This document shows positions 1-6,457 of a DNA stretch of 11,038 nt, piece after piece (the stretch's first letter is position 1; each line of letters begins with the position of its first letter). Source of the DNA: Porphyrobacter sp. (GTDB taxonomy: Bacteria; Pseudomonadota; Alphaproteobacteria; Sphingomonadales; Sphingomonadaceae). The translations under genes were made by a program, and so were the position numbers. A model generated the notes under the pieces. The model was not told where the DNA came from. It searched no databases and worked only from the letters and a program-made list of their open reading frames with translations. The stretch lies in assembly GCA_021732945.1 (NCBI GenBank), contig JAKFWB010000497.1:1-11038 (forward strand). Reading direction: 5' to 3'.

Positions 1-22
1 CCCGCCATCCCTGTAGGAAAGG

Positions 23-403
23 TCACTCGTCCGGCACATATCCGGCGTGGCGCAGCGTCACCATATAGCCAACGATCTGATCAATCTGCGGGCGGGTGAG
101 GGTGAAATCCATCTGCTCGGGATAATTATGCGCCCCCTCCAGCCAATCGCCGAGCGACTTTTCCGACAGCCCCGGCCGGTTGGCAATCGCGGCAAAGCTG
201 GGCGAGGCCGGGTTAGGCGAGAGAAACGGCGGTTCTACGGCATGACACCCGCCGCATGCTGCCTCGATGAAGGCGGGCGCACGGGTATCGGCCGAGGGAG
301 AGGTGGCTATGCCCACCATCGGCGGACCATCGGGATTGGCTGTCTGACAGGCCGTCACCGCCAGCAAGGCGAACGGGGCAAGGACGATGAGGGATTGGTT
401 CAT
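23..403 (-). CDS. Single-haem cytochrome c lipoprotein
   Basis: The 126-residue product is a small class I-like c-type cytochrome, probably anchored in the inner membrane facing the periplasm. A hydrophobic leader (about residues 5-18) ends in the lipobox V-T-A-C, so Cys19 would be lipidated. The haem site is C50-G-G-C53-H54, and Met98 is the likely second iron ligand. A helix-like C-terminus (about 104-120) fits the cytochrome c fold. I chose the ATG at 403 because it directly precedes the signal peptide and has GGAAG four bases upstream. A longer reading from a TTG at 451 begins inside an FNR box and would place 16 polar residues before the leader. The role is not certain. A soluble-domain carrier feeding the cbb3 oxidase, or an orphan redox sensor protein, are both possible. 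Family assignment is firm, function is inference. Confidence 0.85.
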   Translation of the reverse strand: MNQSLIVLAPFALLAVTACQTANPDGPPMVGIATSPSADTRAPAFIEAACGGCHAVEPPFLSPNPASPSFAAIANRPGLSEKSLGDWLEGAHNYPEQMDFTLTRPQIDQIVGYMVTLRHAGYVPDE

Positions 404-437
404 ACTACTTCCATGCGCCTGTTTAATGGCGCTGTCC

Positions 438-451
438 TTGATCGTGATCAA
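438..451 (-). promoter_or_regulatory. FNR/FixK-type box upstream of the cytochrome gene
   Basis: The sequence TTGATCGTGATCAA is a perfect match to the FNR consensus TTGAT-N4-ATCAA. Its centre (444.5) lies only 41.5 bases from the cytochrome ATG at 403. Classical class II activation would therefore start the transcript at the start codon itself, so the site may give a leaderless mRNA, act as a repressor site, or work with unusual geometry. No gene reads away from it on the plus strand. Confidence 0.8.
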
Positions 452-540
452 TTCGCTGGAGCCTCGCCCCAGTATCCTATCGGATGATCGCTTTCGGGGA
501 ACGGTTTGAACGAGCGGGTGGAATCCTGCTGTCCTCTCAA

Positions 541-633
541 TCGTCGCCCCGGACTTGATCCGGGGCTAGGCTTTTCTTCGCTTGTGCCCGCGCCAAAGTC
601 AGCCAAGCCCCGTGTCAAGCACGGGGCGACGAG
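541..633. repeat. REPIN-like element: two inverted palindromic units
   Basis: Two units face each other. The first has an 8-bp stem GCCCCGGA / TCCGGGGC (546-553, 559-566) around the loop CTTGA. The second has an 8-bp stem GCCCCGTG / CACGGGGC (607-614, 620-627) around the complementary loop TCAAG. The flanks CGTCGCCCC (542-550) and GGGGCGACG (623-631) are also inverted copies. The two hairpins differ at two stem positions, and both arms change together, so pairing is kept. This is the layout of REP doublets (REPINs). Copy number in the genome cannot be seen here. Confidence 0.7.
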
Positions 634-717
634 GTAGAGCGGAAACCTTCTTTCAATGGCAGGTTTCGGGGATGGCCGAGATGCCTGTCGATGACCGAAA
701 GTGGGTGGGAAGCTGCC

Positions 718-754
718 TGTCTGCTTTTGGCCTGCTAAATGGCGAAAGCAGACA
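718..754. repeat. 10-bp perfect inverted repeat (hairpin)
   Basis: TGTCTGCTTT at 718-727 pairs perfectly with AAAGCAGACA at 745-754. Three further pairs are possible inside (GCC 730-732 with GGC 741-743). No T-run follows on either strand, so a simple intrinsic terminator is not favoured. It may be a relic of a dispersed intergenic repeat or part of a structured transcript. Confidence 0.5.
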
Positions 755-1092
755 TCCAAACGAGCTAGCAGGCATCACAGCATTGAGCCCTCATCTCGGT
801 GATTCCAGTTCGATTTGACCGTCCTAAAAGCCGCCGTTCGGTGATTCCCGACATCATGCAGCCTAAAGGACCGGGTTTGGGACTTAGCCATCGCTCCTAA
901 ACGGAATGGCGAATGACCGTTTTTGCCAGAAGCCGACAAACCGAAGATCGCTTCGTGATTAGCTGCTGGGTGACAGGTTGGGGCCGCTTGATTGCGGCTC
1001 CGATACGGGCGAGGGCGGCGACTATGCCGGTGACCAAGCTGCGGCTGCGGCTGCAGCGCTAACAGAGCATGACGGCAAAGTGATGCAAGGCG

Positions 1093-1108
1093 TGTTTCAC
1101 GTGAAACA
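1093..1108. promoter_or_regulatory. parS: parS-type ParB-binding palindrome
   Basis: TGTTTCACGTGAAACA is a perfect 16-bp palindrome identical to the bacterial chromosomal parS consensus (TGTTNCACGTGAAACA with N = T). ParB binds such sites to nucleate the partition complex used for chromosome segregation. It lies in non-coding DNA. No parA or parB gene is in the window, so this would be an outlying site. The exact length and symmetry make chance occurrence unlikely, but ParB binding is inferred. Confidence 0.85.
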
Positions 1109-1131
1109 TCCATCGATCATCGGCCTAAATC

Positions 1132-1164
1132 GGGTCTAGCAGGGGTCTAGAGAGGGTCTGGAGG
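1132..1164. repeat. Three tandem 11-bp repeats
   Basis: The core GGGTCTAG / GGGTCTAG / GGGTCTGG occurs at 1132, 1143 and 1154, giving an exact 11-base period (GGGTCTAGCAG, GGGTCTAGAGA, GGGTCTGGAGG). One helical turn between copies would put all cores on one face of the DNA, as in iteron-like protein-binding arrays. It starts 23 bases past the parS palindrome and lies beyond the ompW terminator. Function unknown. Confidence 0.6.
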
Positions 1165-1199
1165 CAGCAGAACCCCCGCAAAGTAGCCCCAGTATCGAC

Positions 1200-1227
1200 C
1201 CCCGCCAGCCCAAGCCGGCCGGCGGGG
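1200..1227 (-). terminator. Hairpin downstream of ompW
   Basis: Read on the minus strand, the 28 bases fold into an 11-bp GC-rich stem (CCCCGCCGGCC with GGCTGGCGGGG read back, one G-U pair) and a 6-base loop GGCTTG. It begins 22 bases after the ompW stop codon. On the plus strand the same fold has a C-A mismatch, which favours a role in the ompW transcript. There is no clear U-run, so termination may be weak, or the hairpin may protect the mRNA 3' end. Confidence 0.55.
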
Positions 1228-1249
1228 TTCGGCACCCTTGTGCCTGATC

Positions 1250-1945
1250 TCAGAACCTGTAGGCAATCCCTGTGCTGATTACCCAAGGATCAAGCCTGTG
1301 TTCGGTCTCGATCGCCAGTGTGTTGCCGACAAACCAGCGCGCAGTGGTGTCGATGAAATAGCGTTTCACATCGACGCTGAGGCCGAACCCGGTGTCACCA
1401 ATCGGCACATCGAACCCGGCTTGCAGCGCCAATCCCAATTCGTTCGACAGGTTGGTTTCGGTGACGCCCAATGGCAGCGTCGCCGCGCCCGGATCATCGC
1501 CGACCCACAGGAAATAGGCCGGGCCTGCGCCAATGTAAGGCTTCACGCCGCCCAGATTCGGGCCCAGATCGAAGTGATATTTGGCCGTCACGGTCGCCGG
1601 GATAAGCTTGGCATCCGACACCAGTTCTGCTCCGGCTCGCAGCCCGGCAATGGCATCGACATCATGCTGTGTGATCCCGGCGATGGTTTCGATTGAGATG
1701 TTGTCGGTCACGAACCATTCGATCGCGATTGTCGGCGTTACATTGCCGTTGGCTTCGGTATCGGTGGTCGCGGGCAAACCCGGCAGGTTGACGTTGATCC
1801 GATCAATCGAACCATCGGGAAACACCCCGGTCGCCAGCACCTTGATCTGAATATCGCCTGCGCGGTCGCTTTCGCCGTCCTGCGCCATCGCCGGGGTTGC
1901 TGCCAGCGCCAGAGCGACACCGCCAAGCATTGCAAAAGTCCTCAT
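1250..1945 (-). CDS. ompW: OmpW-family outer-membrane protein
   Basis: The 231-residue product fits the usual size of OmpW, an eight-stranded outer-membrane beta barrel. Residues 1-21 form a signal peptide ending A-M-A before Q-D. Family-like segments include a repeating strand pattern, the central stretch L-I-P-A-T-V-T-A-K-Y-H-F (about 114-125), K-P-Y-I-G-A-G-P-A-Y (about 135-144) and a C-terminal Y-R-F with the terminal aromatic recognised by the BAM machinery. The start is the ATG at 1945, seven bases after AAGGA (1953-1957). A longer reading to 2041 lacks a signal peptide at its front. OmpW proteins are proposed to pass small hydrophobic compounds, and E. coli ompW is FNR-controlled. Here an FNR box lies 95-109 bases upstream, shared with the divergent regulator gene. 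Confidence 0.88.
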   Translation of the reverse strand: MRTFAMLGGVALALAATPAMAQDGESDRAGDIQIKVLATGVFPDGSIDRINVNLPGLPATTDTEANGNVTPTIAIEWFVTDNISIETIAGITQHDVDAIAGLRAGAELVSDAKLIPATVTAKYHFDLGPNLGGVKPYIGAGPAYFLWVGDDPGAATLPLGVTETNLSNELGLALQAGFDVPIGDTGFGLSVDVKRYFIDTTARWFVGNTLAIETEHRLDPWVISTGIAYRF

Positions 1946-2040
1946 TGTCCCATCCTTCGTCGGCAGCAGTGGCCGCCGTGCGCGGCCCAGGATTGTTGCT
2001 GCATGTGAGTGCCCGATAGGATTACACCTGCCTGCCAACA

Positions 2041-2054
2041 TTGATCCTGATCAA
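2041..2054. promoter_or_regulatory. FNR/FixK-type box between ompW and the regulator gene
   Basis: TTGATCCTGATCAA is a perfect TTGAT-N4-ATCAA operator, centred at 2047.5. Towards ompW, class II spacing predicts a start near 2006 and a -10 element at 2013-2018 (TATCGG on the minus strand, a weak match), giving a leader of about 60 bases. Towards the regulator, the same spacing predicts a start near 2089, only three bases before its ATG. The box can therefore serve ompW activation, autoregulation, or both. The TTG at its left end is a false start codon for the regulator frame. Confidence 0.82.
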
Positions 2055-2091
2055 AGACCATTGCGCAAAAGCGCGCCATTGCCGCATCATC

Positions 2092-2853
2092 ATGGCGTCT
2101 CTCAGCCCTCCTCCGACCGAGACCGGGATAGCCGCATTTCGCGCTGCATTGCCGGCAGGAACACGCGGCGGCCCGACTGCTGCCCGGCTGTGCGCGCTGG
2201 GCAAAAAGGTGGAATTGGCCAAGGGTGCACAGCTCACCCCCGATCCGCATCATGACCGGCTGGTCTCCATTGCCAGCGGCTGCGCCAAGCTGGTTGCGCC
2301 GTCGAATGCCGATTCACCGATCCATCAGGTGTTGGCGTTTCACTTCGCGGGCGACCTCGTCTCGGTGCCACGACAAAGTGCCTGCGAACCCTGGGGCGAT
2401 TTCCGGCTGGTCGCGCTGAGCCCATGCGATCTGGTGATCTTCCCTGCGGACCGTTTTCTTGACGCGGCTCAGGCCGATCCGGTCGTGCTGCGCGCAGTGT
2501 TGACACGGTCATTGCAAGCCCTGCACCGGAGCCGCACCCGCATGATGCAGATGGGGCACAAATCGGCAGGCGCGCGGATCGCCGACTTTCTTGTTTCAAT
2601 GGCCGAACGGTTGGCGGACTGCACAGCAGGCGCCTGCACCTTTTCCCTGCCGATGAGCCGCCGCGATATCGGCGATAGCTTGGGTCTCACAATCGAAACA
2701 GTCAGCCGCCAGCTGACCGAACTGCGCGAAGCCGGGCTGGTTGCAACACAGGGCCGGTCAAAAATTTGCCTGTGCGATGTGGCGGCGCTGGCGCGGATTG
2801 CCGGTCGGCAGGCTGCCGGTGCCGAAACGGCATCAAAATCTGCCCAAATTTGA
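2092..2853 (+). CDS. Crp/Fnr-family transcriptional regulator (FixK-like)
   Basis: A 253-residue regulator with a cyclic-nucleotide-binding-like beta roll (about 35-122, with F-A-G-D-L-V at 85-90), a dimerisation helix (about 128-172) and a winged helix-turn-helix (about 184-235). The recognition helix reads I-E-T-V-S-R-Q-L, so Glu202, Ser205 and Arg206 match the FNR residues that read TTGAT, the exact half-site of the three boxes in this window. Unlike FNR or FnrL, the N-terminus has no C-x2-C-x5/7-C cluster. The first cysteine is Cys34 and the others are 64, 98, 112, 177, 182, 226 and 228. It may thus be FixK-like, sensing by thiol chemistry or by its own level. The ATG at 2092 has no clear Shine-Dalgarno. 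The stop codon lies inside the ccoN operator. Confidence 0.88.
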   Translation: MASLSPPPTETGIAAFRAALPAGTRGGPTAARLCALGKKVELAKGAQLTPDPHHDRLVSIASGCAKLVAPSNADSPIHQVLAFHFAGDLVSVPRQSACEPWGDFRLVALSPCDLVIFPADRFLDAAQADPVVLRAVLTRSLQALHRSRTRMMQMGHKSAGARIADFLVSMAERLADCTAGACTFSLPMSRRDIGDSLGLTIETVSRQLTELREAGLVATQGRSKICLCDVAALARIAGRQAAGAETASKSAQI

Positions 2854-2863
2854 TCTGGATCAA
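2850..2863 (+). promoter_or_regulatory. FNR/FixK-type box for ccoN, overlapping the regulator stop codon
   Basis: TTGATCTGGATCAA is a perfect TTGAT-N4-ATCAA operator centred at 2856.5. Its bases 2851-2853 are the TGA stop of the upstream regulator gene. Class II geometry (centre at -41.5) predicts a transcript start at 2898, 18 bases before the ccoN ATG, and a -10 hexamer at 2886-2891, where TACAAG is found (four of six consensus bases). This is the best-formed promoter in the window. Confidence 0.88.
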
Positions 2864-2885
2864 CAACGCAGCATCGGAGGCCGGT

Positions 2886-2891
2886 TACAAG
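2886..2891 (+). promoter_or_regulatory. Predicted -10 element of the ccoN promoter
   Basis: TACAAG matches TATAAT at four positions and stands exactly where a class II FNR-dependent promoter would need it, with the operator centre at -41.5 and the start at about 2898. The Shine-Dalgarno AAGGGA (2901-2906) would lie just inside the short leader. Confidence 0.5.
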
Positions 2892-2915
2892 CGGCCAACG
2901 AAGGGATAAATCATT

Positions 2916-4583
2916 ATGGAATCAGTCGTCAGGAGGCTGGGAGCTTGGGCGATTGTCCTGCTTTTGGCCATCATCGCAATTGCGCTAACCCCGGACAGCG
3001 GGTTCGCCATCCATATGGGGATCGTGGGGCTTGCGGCGGTGATCGTGATCATCGCCAGCATGCGTAGCTACGATCCGCTGGCTAAGGTGCAGGGCATCTT
3101 CAAAATGCCCCCCGGCCCGTCGCGTTATGATTACGATGTGGTCCGCTGGGGCGTGATCGCGACGATGTTCTGGGGCTTGGCCGGGCTGCTGGTGGGCGTG
3201 GTGATTGCCGGACAGCTGGCGTTTCCGTGGCTGAACCTTGAACCCTACTTCAATTTCGGACGGCTGCGGCCGTTGCACACGAGCGCGGTGATCTTCGCGT
3301 TCGGCGGCAATGCTCTGATCGCGACGAGTTTCTATGTCGTGCAGCGCACCTGCCGCACCACGCTGGCTTTCCCGCAACTGGCCCGGTTTGTGTTCTGGGG
3401 GTATCAGCTGTTCATCGTGCTGGCCGCCACCGGATACCTGCTCGGGATTACGCAATCCAAGGAATATGCCGAGCCGGAATGGTATGTCGATCTGTGGCTG
3501 ACGGTAGTGTGGCTCGCCTATCTCGCGGTCTATGTCGGCACGATTGTGCGGCGGCATGAACCGCATATCTATGTCGCCAACTGGTTCTACCTCGCGTTCA
3601 TCGTCACGATTGCGATGCTGCATGTGGTCAACAATCTGGCCATCCCGGTCAGCTTTTTGGGATCCAAAAGCTACAGCGCCTTTGCTGGGGTGCAGGATGC
3701 GCTGACGCAGTGGTGGTATGGCCACAACGCTGTGGGCTTCTTCCTCACTGCCGGGTTCCTGGCGATGATGTATTACTTCGTGCCCAAGCAGGCCGGGCGG
3801 CCGGTCTATTCCTACCGCCTGTCGATTATCCACTTCTGGTCGCTGATCTTCCTATACATCTGGGCCGGGCCGCATCACCTCCACTACACCGCGCTGCCCG
3901 ATTGGGCGCAGACATTGGGCATGGTGTTCAGCGTGATGCTGTGGATGCCCAGCTGGGGCGGAATGATAAACGGGCTGATGACGCTCAACGGCGCATGGGA
4001 CAAGGTGCGCACCGATCCGATCATTCGCATGATGGTGCTGGCACTCGCCTTCTACGGGATGAGCACCTTCGAAGGGCCGATGCTGTCGATCAAGGCGGTC
4101 AACAGCCTGTCGCACTATACCGACTGGACCATCGGCCACGTCCATTCCGGCGCACTGGGGTGGAACGGGATGATCACCTTCGCCTGCGTCTATTACCTCG
4201 TGCCGCGCCTGTGGCAGAAACCGCGGCTTTACAGCCTGCGGATGATCAACTGGCACTTCTGGCTCGCAACGCTGGGGATCGTTTTCTACGCCTCCAGCAT
4301 GTGGGTGGCCGGGATCACGCAAGGCCTGATGTGGCGCGAATACGGGTCCGACGGGTATCTGGTGAACAGCTTTGTCGACACCGTGTCGGCGCTGCACCCG
4401 ATGTATGTGCTGCGGATGGTGGGCGGGCTGATGTACCTCAGCGGTGCGATCATCATGGCCTACAATATCTGGATGACCATCGCTGGCTACCAGCGCGCCG
4501 AAGCCCCGATGGGCGACACCGCGCATGATGAAGCCGCCGACCGCCCCATCCTTCCAGAACCGCAGGCCCAGCCCGCCGAATAG
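2916..4583 (+). CDS. ccoN: cbb3-type cytochrome c oxidase subunit I
   Basis: The 555-residue catalytic subunit sits in the inner membrane, carries haem b, haem b3 and CuB, and reduces oxygen to water while pumping protons. Visible ligands are His121 (low-spin haem, R-P-L-H-T-S-A-V), His270 (Cu[10 protein letters not shown]), the His320-His321 pair (Cu[10 protein letters not shown]) and His408/His410 (haem ligands, I-G-H-V-H-S-G). Tyr314 is the likely tyrosine cross-linked to His270, placed by analogy with characterised CcoN. About 12 core membrane helices are expected, and residues 1-50 add two more hydrophobic segments, as in other long alphaproteobacterial CcoN. The ATG at 2916 follows AAGGGA by nine bases. 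It is the first gene of the operon and is preceded by an FNR-box promoter. Confidence 0.97.
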   Translation: MESVVRRLGAWAIVLLLAIIAIALTPDSGFAIHMGIVGLAAVIVIIASMRSYDPLAKVQGIFKMPPGPSRYDYDVVRWGVIATMFWGLAGLLVGVVIAGQLAFPWLNLEPYFNFGRLRPLHTSAVIFAFGGNALIATSFYVVQRTCRTTLAFPQLARFVFWGYQLFIVLAATGYLLGITQSKEYAEPEWYVDLWLTVVWLAYLAVYVGTIVRRHEPHIYVANWFYLAFIVTIAMLHVVNNLAIPVSFLGSKSYSAFAGVQDALTQWWYGHNAVGFFLTAGFLAMMYYFVPKQAGRPVYSYRLSIIHFWSLIFLYIWAGPHHLHYTALPDWAQTLGMVFSVMLWMPSWGGMINGLMTLNGAWDKVRTDPIIRMMVLALAFYGMSTFEGPMLSIKAVNSLSHYTDWTIGHVHSGALGWNGMITFACVYYLVPRLWQKPRLYSLRMINWHFWLATLGIVFYASSMWVAGITQGLMWREYGSDGYLVNSFVDTVSALHPMYVLRMVGGLMYLSGAIIMAYNIWMTIAGYQRAEAPMGDTAHDEAADRPILPEPQAQPAE

Positions 4584-4606
4584 GCGCGCGCCAAGGAACG
4601 TAAACC

Positions 4607-5374
4607 ATGAGCAAGAATGCACAACACAGCGATGTTTTTGAGAGCCACAAGCGGCTGGAAAAGAACGTCACGCTGCTCGCCGTAGCAACCTTTGTGGTCG
4701 TCGCCATTGGCGGGATCGTCGAAATCGCGCCGCTGTTCTGGATCGATAACACGATCGAGAAGGTGGTGGGGATGCGCCCTTACACTCCGCTCGAACAGGC
4801 GGGGCGCGACATCTATGTGCGCGAAGGGTGCTACCTGTGCCACAGCCAGATGATCCGCCCCTTCCGCGACGAGGTCGAACGCTATGGTCACTACAGCCTG
4901 GCGGCGGAAAGCATGTACGATCACCCGTTCCAGTGGGGATCGAAACGCACCGGGCCGGATCTGGCGCGGGTCGGCGGGAAATATTCGGATGACTGGCATG
5001 TCCAGCATCTCAAAGCCCCGCGTTCGGTCGTGCCGGAAAGCATCATGCCCAATTACAGCTTTCTGGCCAAGACGCTGGTCAACGTGCCTGATCCGGCGGC
5101 GAACCTCACCGCGTTGCGGCGGGTGGGTGTGCCCTACACCGATAAGGACATTGACCTTGCCGCTACAGATCTGGCCGCGCAAGCCGATCCCAATGCCGAC
5201 GCGGGCGATCTGACGACCCGGTATCCCAAGGCGCAAATCCGCGATTACGATGGCGATCCTGAACGCGTGACCGAAATGGATGCGCTGGTCGCTTATCTCC
5301 AGATGCTCGGCACGCTGGTCGATGTGAACAGCGCCGCTGCGCAAGAGGCGCTTACCAAGGAGCAGGGCCGATGA
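4607..5374 (+). CDS. ccoO: cbb3-type cytochrome c oxidase mono-haem subunit II
   Basis: A 255-residue membrane-anchored cytochrome c subunit that passes electrons to CcoN. One transmembrane anchor covers about residues 21-45. The haem motif is C75-Y-L-C78-H79 followed by S-Q-M-I-R-P-F, a strong CcoO signature, and Met147 (E-S-I-M-P-N-Y) is the likely axial ligand. The gene starts 23 bases after ccoN with its own AAGGAA (4593-4598). Its stop TGA overlaps the ccoQ start as ATGA. Length is close to typical for CcoO. Confidence 0.97.
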   Translation: MSKNAQHSDVFESHKRLEKNVTLLAVATFVVVAIGGIVEIAPLFWIDNTIEKVVGMRPYTPLEQAGRDIYVREGCYLCHSQMIRPFRDEVERYGHYSLAAESMYDHPFQWGSKRTGPDLARVGGKYSDDWHVQHLKAPRSVVPESIMPNYSFLAKTLVNVPDPAANLTALRRVGVPYTDKDIDLAATDLAAQADPNADAGDLTTRYPKAQIRDYDGDPERVTEMDALVAYLQMLGTLVDVNSAAAQEALTKEQGR

Positions 5375-5532
5375 CGCTGTACGAAGCCCTGCGCCATTTT
5401 GCCGACAGCTACGGGTTGGCGGTGATCTTCGCGCTCTATCTGGCGCTGTGCCTGTGGCATTTCCTGCCGGGCAGGAAAGCCCATGTCAAAGCCGCCAAGA
5501 CCTCGATTTTCAGGGAAGACGATAATGACTAA
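5371..5532 (+). CDS. ccoQ: cbb3-type oxidase small subunit CcoQ
   Basis: A 53-residue single-span membrane protein ([10 protein letters not shown] at the start, hydrophobic segment about 14-32, basic then acidic tail). Its position between ccoO and ccoP, its size and the pattern of a short periplasmic N-terminus, one helix and a charged tail identify it as CcoQ (FixQ), which stabilises the oxidase complex, notably CcoP. It overlaps ccoO by four bases (ATGA) and ccoP by eight (ATGACTAA), so its translation is coupled at both ends. Confidence 0.9.
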   Translation: MTLYEALRHFADSYGLAVIFALYLALCLWHFLPGRKAHVKAAKTSIFREDDND

Positions 5533-6457
5533 GCGCATCGATCAACCCACCGGTACCGAAACCGTCGGCCACGAATGGGACGGTATCGAGGAACTCAACA
5601 CCCCGCTGCCGCGCTGGTGGCTGTGGACCTTTTACGCCAGCATCGCGTTTAGCGCGGTCTATGTCGTGCTCTATCCCGCCTGGCCGCTGGTCGACCGGGC
5701 GACCGCAGGCACGCTCGGCTGGTCGAGCCGGGGCGATCTCGCCAAGGAAATGAGCGCCGCCGAAGCGGCGCGTCAGGGCGTGTTCGCACAGATCGCTGCG
5801 ACCAATATCGAAGCCCTGCCCGCCAACCCCGAACTGATGCAGGCGGCCGTTTCCGGCGGCGCGGCGGCGTTCAAGGTCAATTGCGTGCAGTGCCACGGCG
5901 CTGGCGCGGCGGGGTATCAGGAGTTCGGCTACCCCAACCTCAATGATGACGACTGGATCTGGGGCGGTACGCTGGCGGATATTGAATTCACGCTCAACCA
6001 TGGCATCCGCTGGGAAGGCGCCGATGCGACGCGGGCCAGCTACATGCCAGCCTTCGAAGGCGTGCTCGACACCGGCCAGATTGGCGCGGTGACGGGCCAT
6101 GTCCTCTCGCTCAGCGGCAAGGCCAAAGGCAATGCCGCCGGCGCGACCATCTTTGCTGAAAACTGCGCCGCCTGCCACGGCCCGGCGGGCGCTGGCATGC
6201 CCGAAGTCGGCGCGCCGGCGCTTAACGATGCGATCTGGCTATATGGCGGCAGTCAGGCTGCAGTGACAAAGCAGATCCGCGCGCCTCGCCACGGTGTCAT
6301 GCCCGCATGGCAAGGCAGGCTCGATCCGGTGACGATCAAGATGCTGGCGGCCTATGTCCACTCGCGCGGTGGCGGGCAGAAGGCGGCTCCTGCCCGACCT
6401 GCCACTGAACCGACGGGCGATGTCGCCCAGACCAAGAAGGCCGAGAATGATGGCTGA
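5525..6457 (+). CDS. ccoP: cbb3-type cytochrome c oxidase di-haem subunit III
   Basis: A 310-residue membrane-anchored di-haem cytochrome c that receives electrons from periplasmic or membrane cytochromes. The cytoplasmic N-terminus carries the CcoP pattern H-E-W-D-G-I-E-E-L-N-T-P-L-P-R-W-W (16-32), followed by one helix (about 33-55). Haem sites are C120-V-Q-C123-H124 and C214-A-A-C217-H218, with Met174 and Met259 as probable axial ligands. The start is the ATG at 5525, seven bases after AGGGAA (5512-5517) and before the conserved N-terminus. An earlier ATG at 5483 in the same frame lies inside ccoQ and adds 14 unlikely residues. The C-terminal 30 residues are low-complexity (Ala, Pro, Lys). 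Confidence 0.97.
   Translation: MTKRIDQPTGTETVGHEWDGIEELNTPLPRWWLWTFYASIAFSAVYVVLYPAWPLVDRATAGTLGWSSRGDLAKEMSAAEAARQGVFAQIAATNIEALPANPELMQAAVSGGAAAFKVNCVQCHGAGAAGYQEFGYPNLNDDDWIWGGTLADIEFTLNHGIRWEGADATRASYMPAFEGVLDTGQIGAVTGHVLSLSGKAKGNAAGATIFAENCAACHGPAGAGMPEVGAPALNDAIWLYGGSQAAVTKQIRAPRHGVMPAWQGRLDPVTIKMLAAYVHSRGGGQKAAPARPATEPTGDVAQTKKAENDG

Larger units (their letters stand above)
404..1249. other. Long intergenic region rich in structured and binding-site DNA
   Basis: No reading frame here looks like a real gene: all have low-complexity Arg/Pro/Ser-rich composition and no recognisable domain or good ribosome binding site. In order the region holds an FNR box, a REPIN-like inverted pair, a 10-bp hairpin, a run of short imperfect inverted repeats (for example AAACGG at 899-904 with CCGTTT at 917-922), a parS palindrome, three 11-bp direct repeats and the ompW terminator. 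From about 660 to 1030 the DNA resembles the decayed hairpin-rich repeats often seen between genes of sphingomonads. That resemblance is from memory and unverified. I see no tRNA or rRNA. Confidence 0.6.

Noticed and set aside
404..451. TTG start at 451 extending the cytochrome by 16 residues
   Set aside because: It also begins inside an FNR box and would bury the lipoprotein signal peptide behind a polar stretch.
582..818. Possible 78-residue plus-strand gene
   Set aside because: It begins inside the REPIN-like element and runs through the 718-754 hairpin; composition is not protein-like.
775..1113. Possible 112-residue minus-strand gene across the parS site
   Set aside because: Its opening residues (M-D-V-S-R-E-T) are simply the parS palindrome in translation; the rest is low-complexity with no domain or ribosome binding site.
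2058..2082. Direct repeat CCATTGC (2058 and 2076) and GCGC-AAAA-GCGC hairpin before the regulator
   Set aside because: Short and close to chance expectation in GC-rich DNA; no link to a known control element.
2041..2091. TTG start at 2041 extending the regulator by 17 residues
   Set aside because: The TTG is the left end of a perfect FNR box; the added residues contain no C-x2-C motif and do not resemble the family N-terminus. The ATG at 2092 is preferred.
2985..3833. Long minus-strand frames opposite ccoN, ccoO and ccoI
   Set aside because: Their Arg/His/Pro-rich products are typical shadows of high-GC genes whose plus-strand products are well-conserved oxidase proteins.
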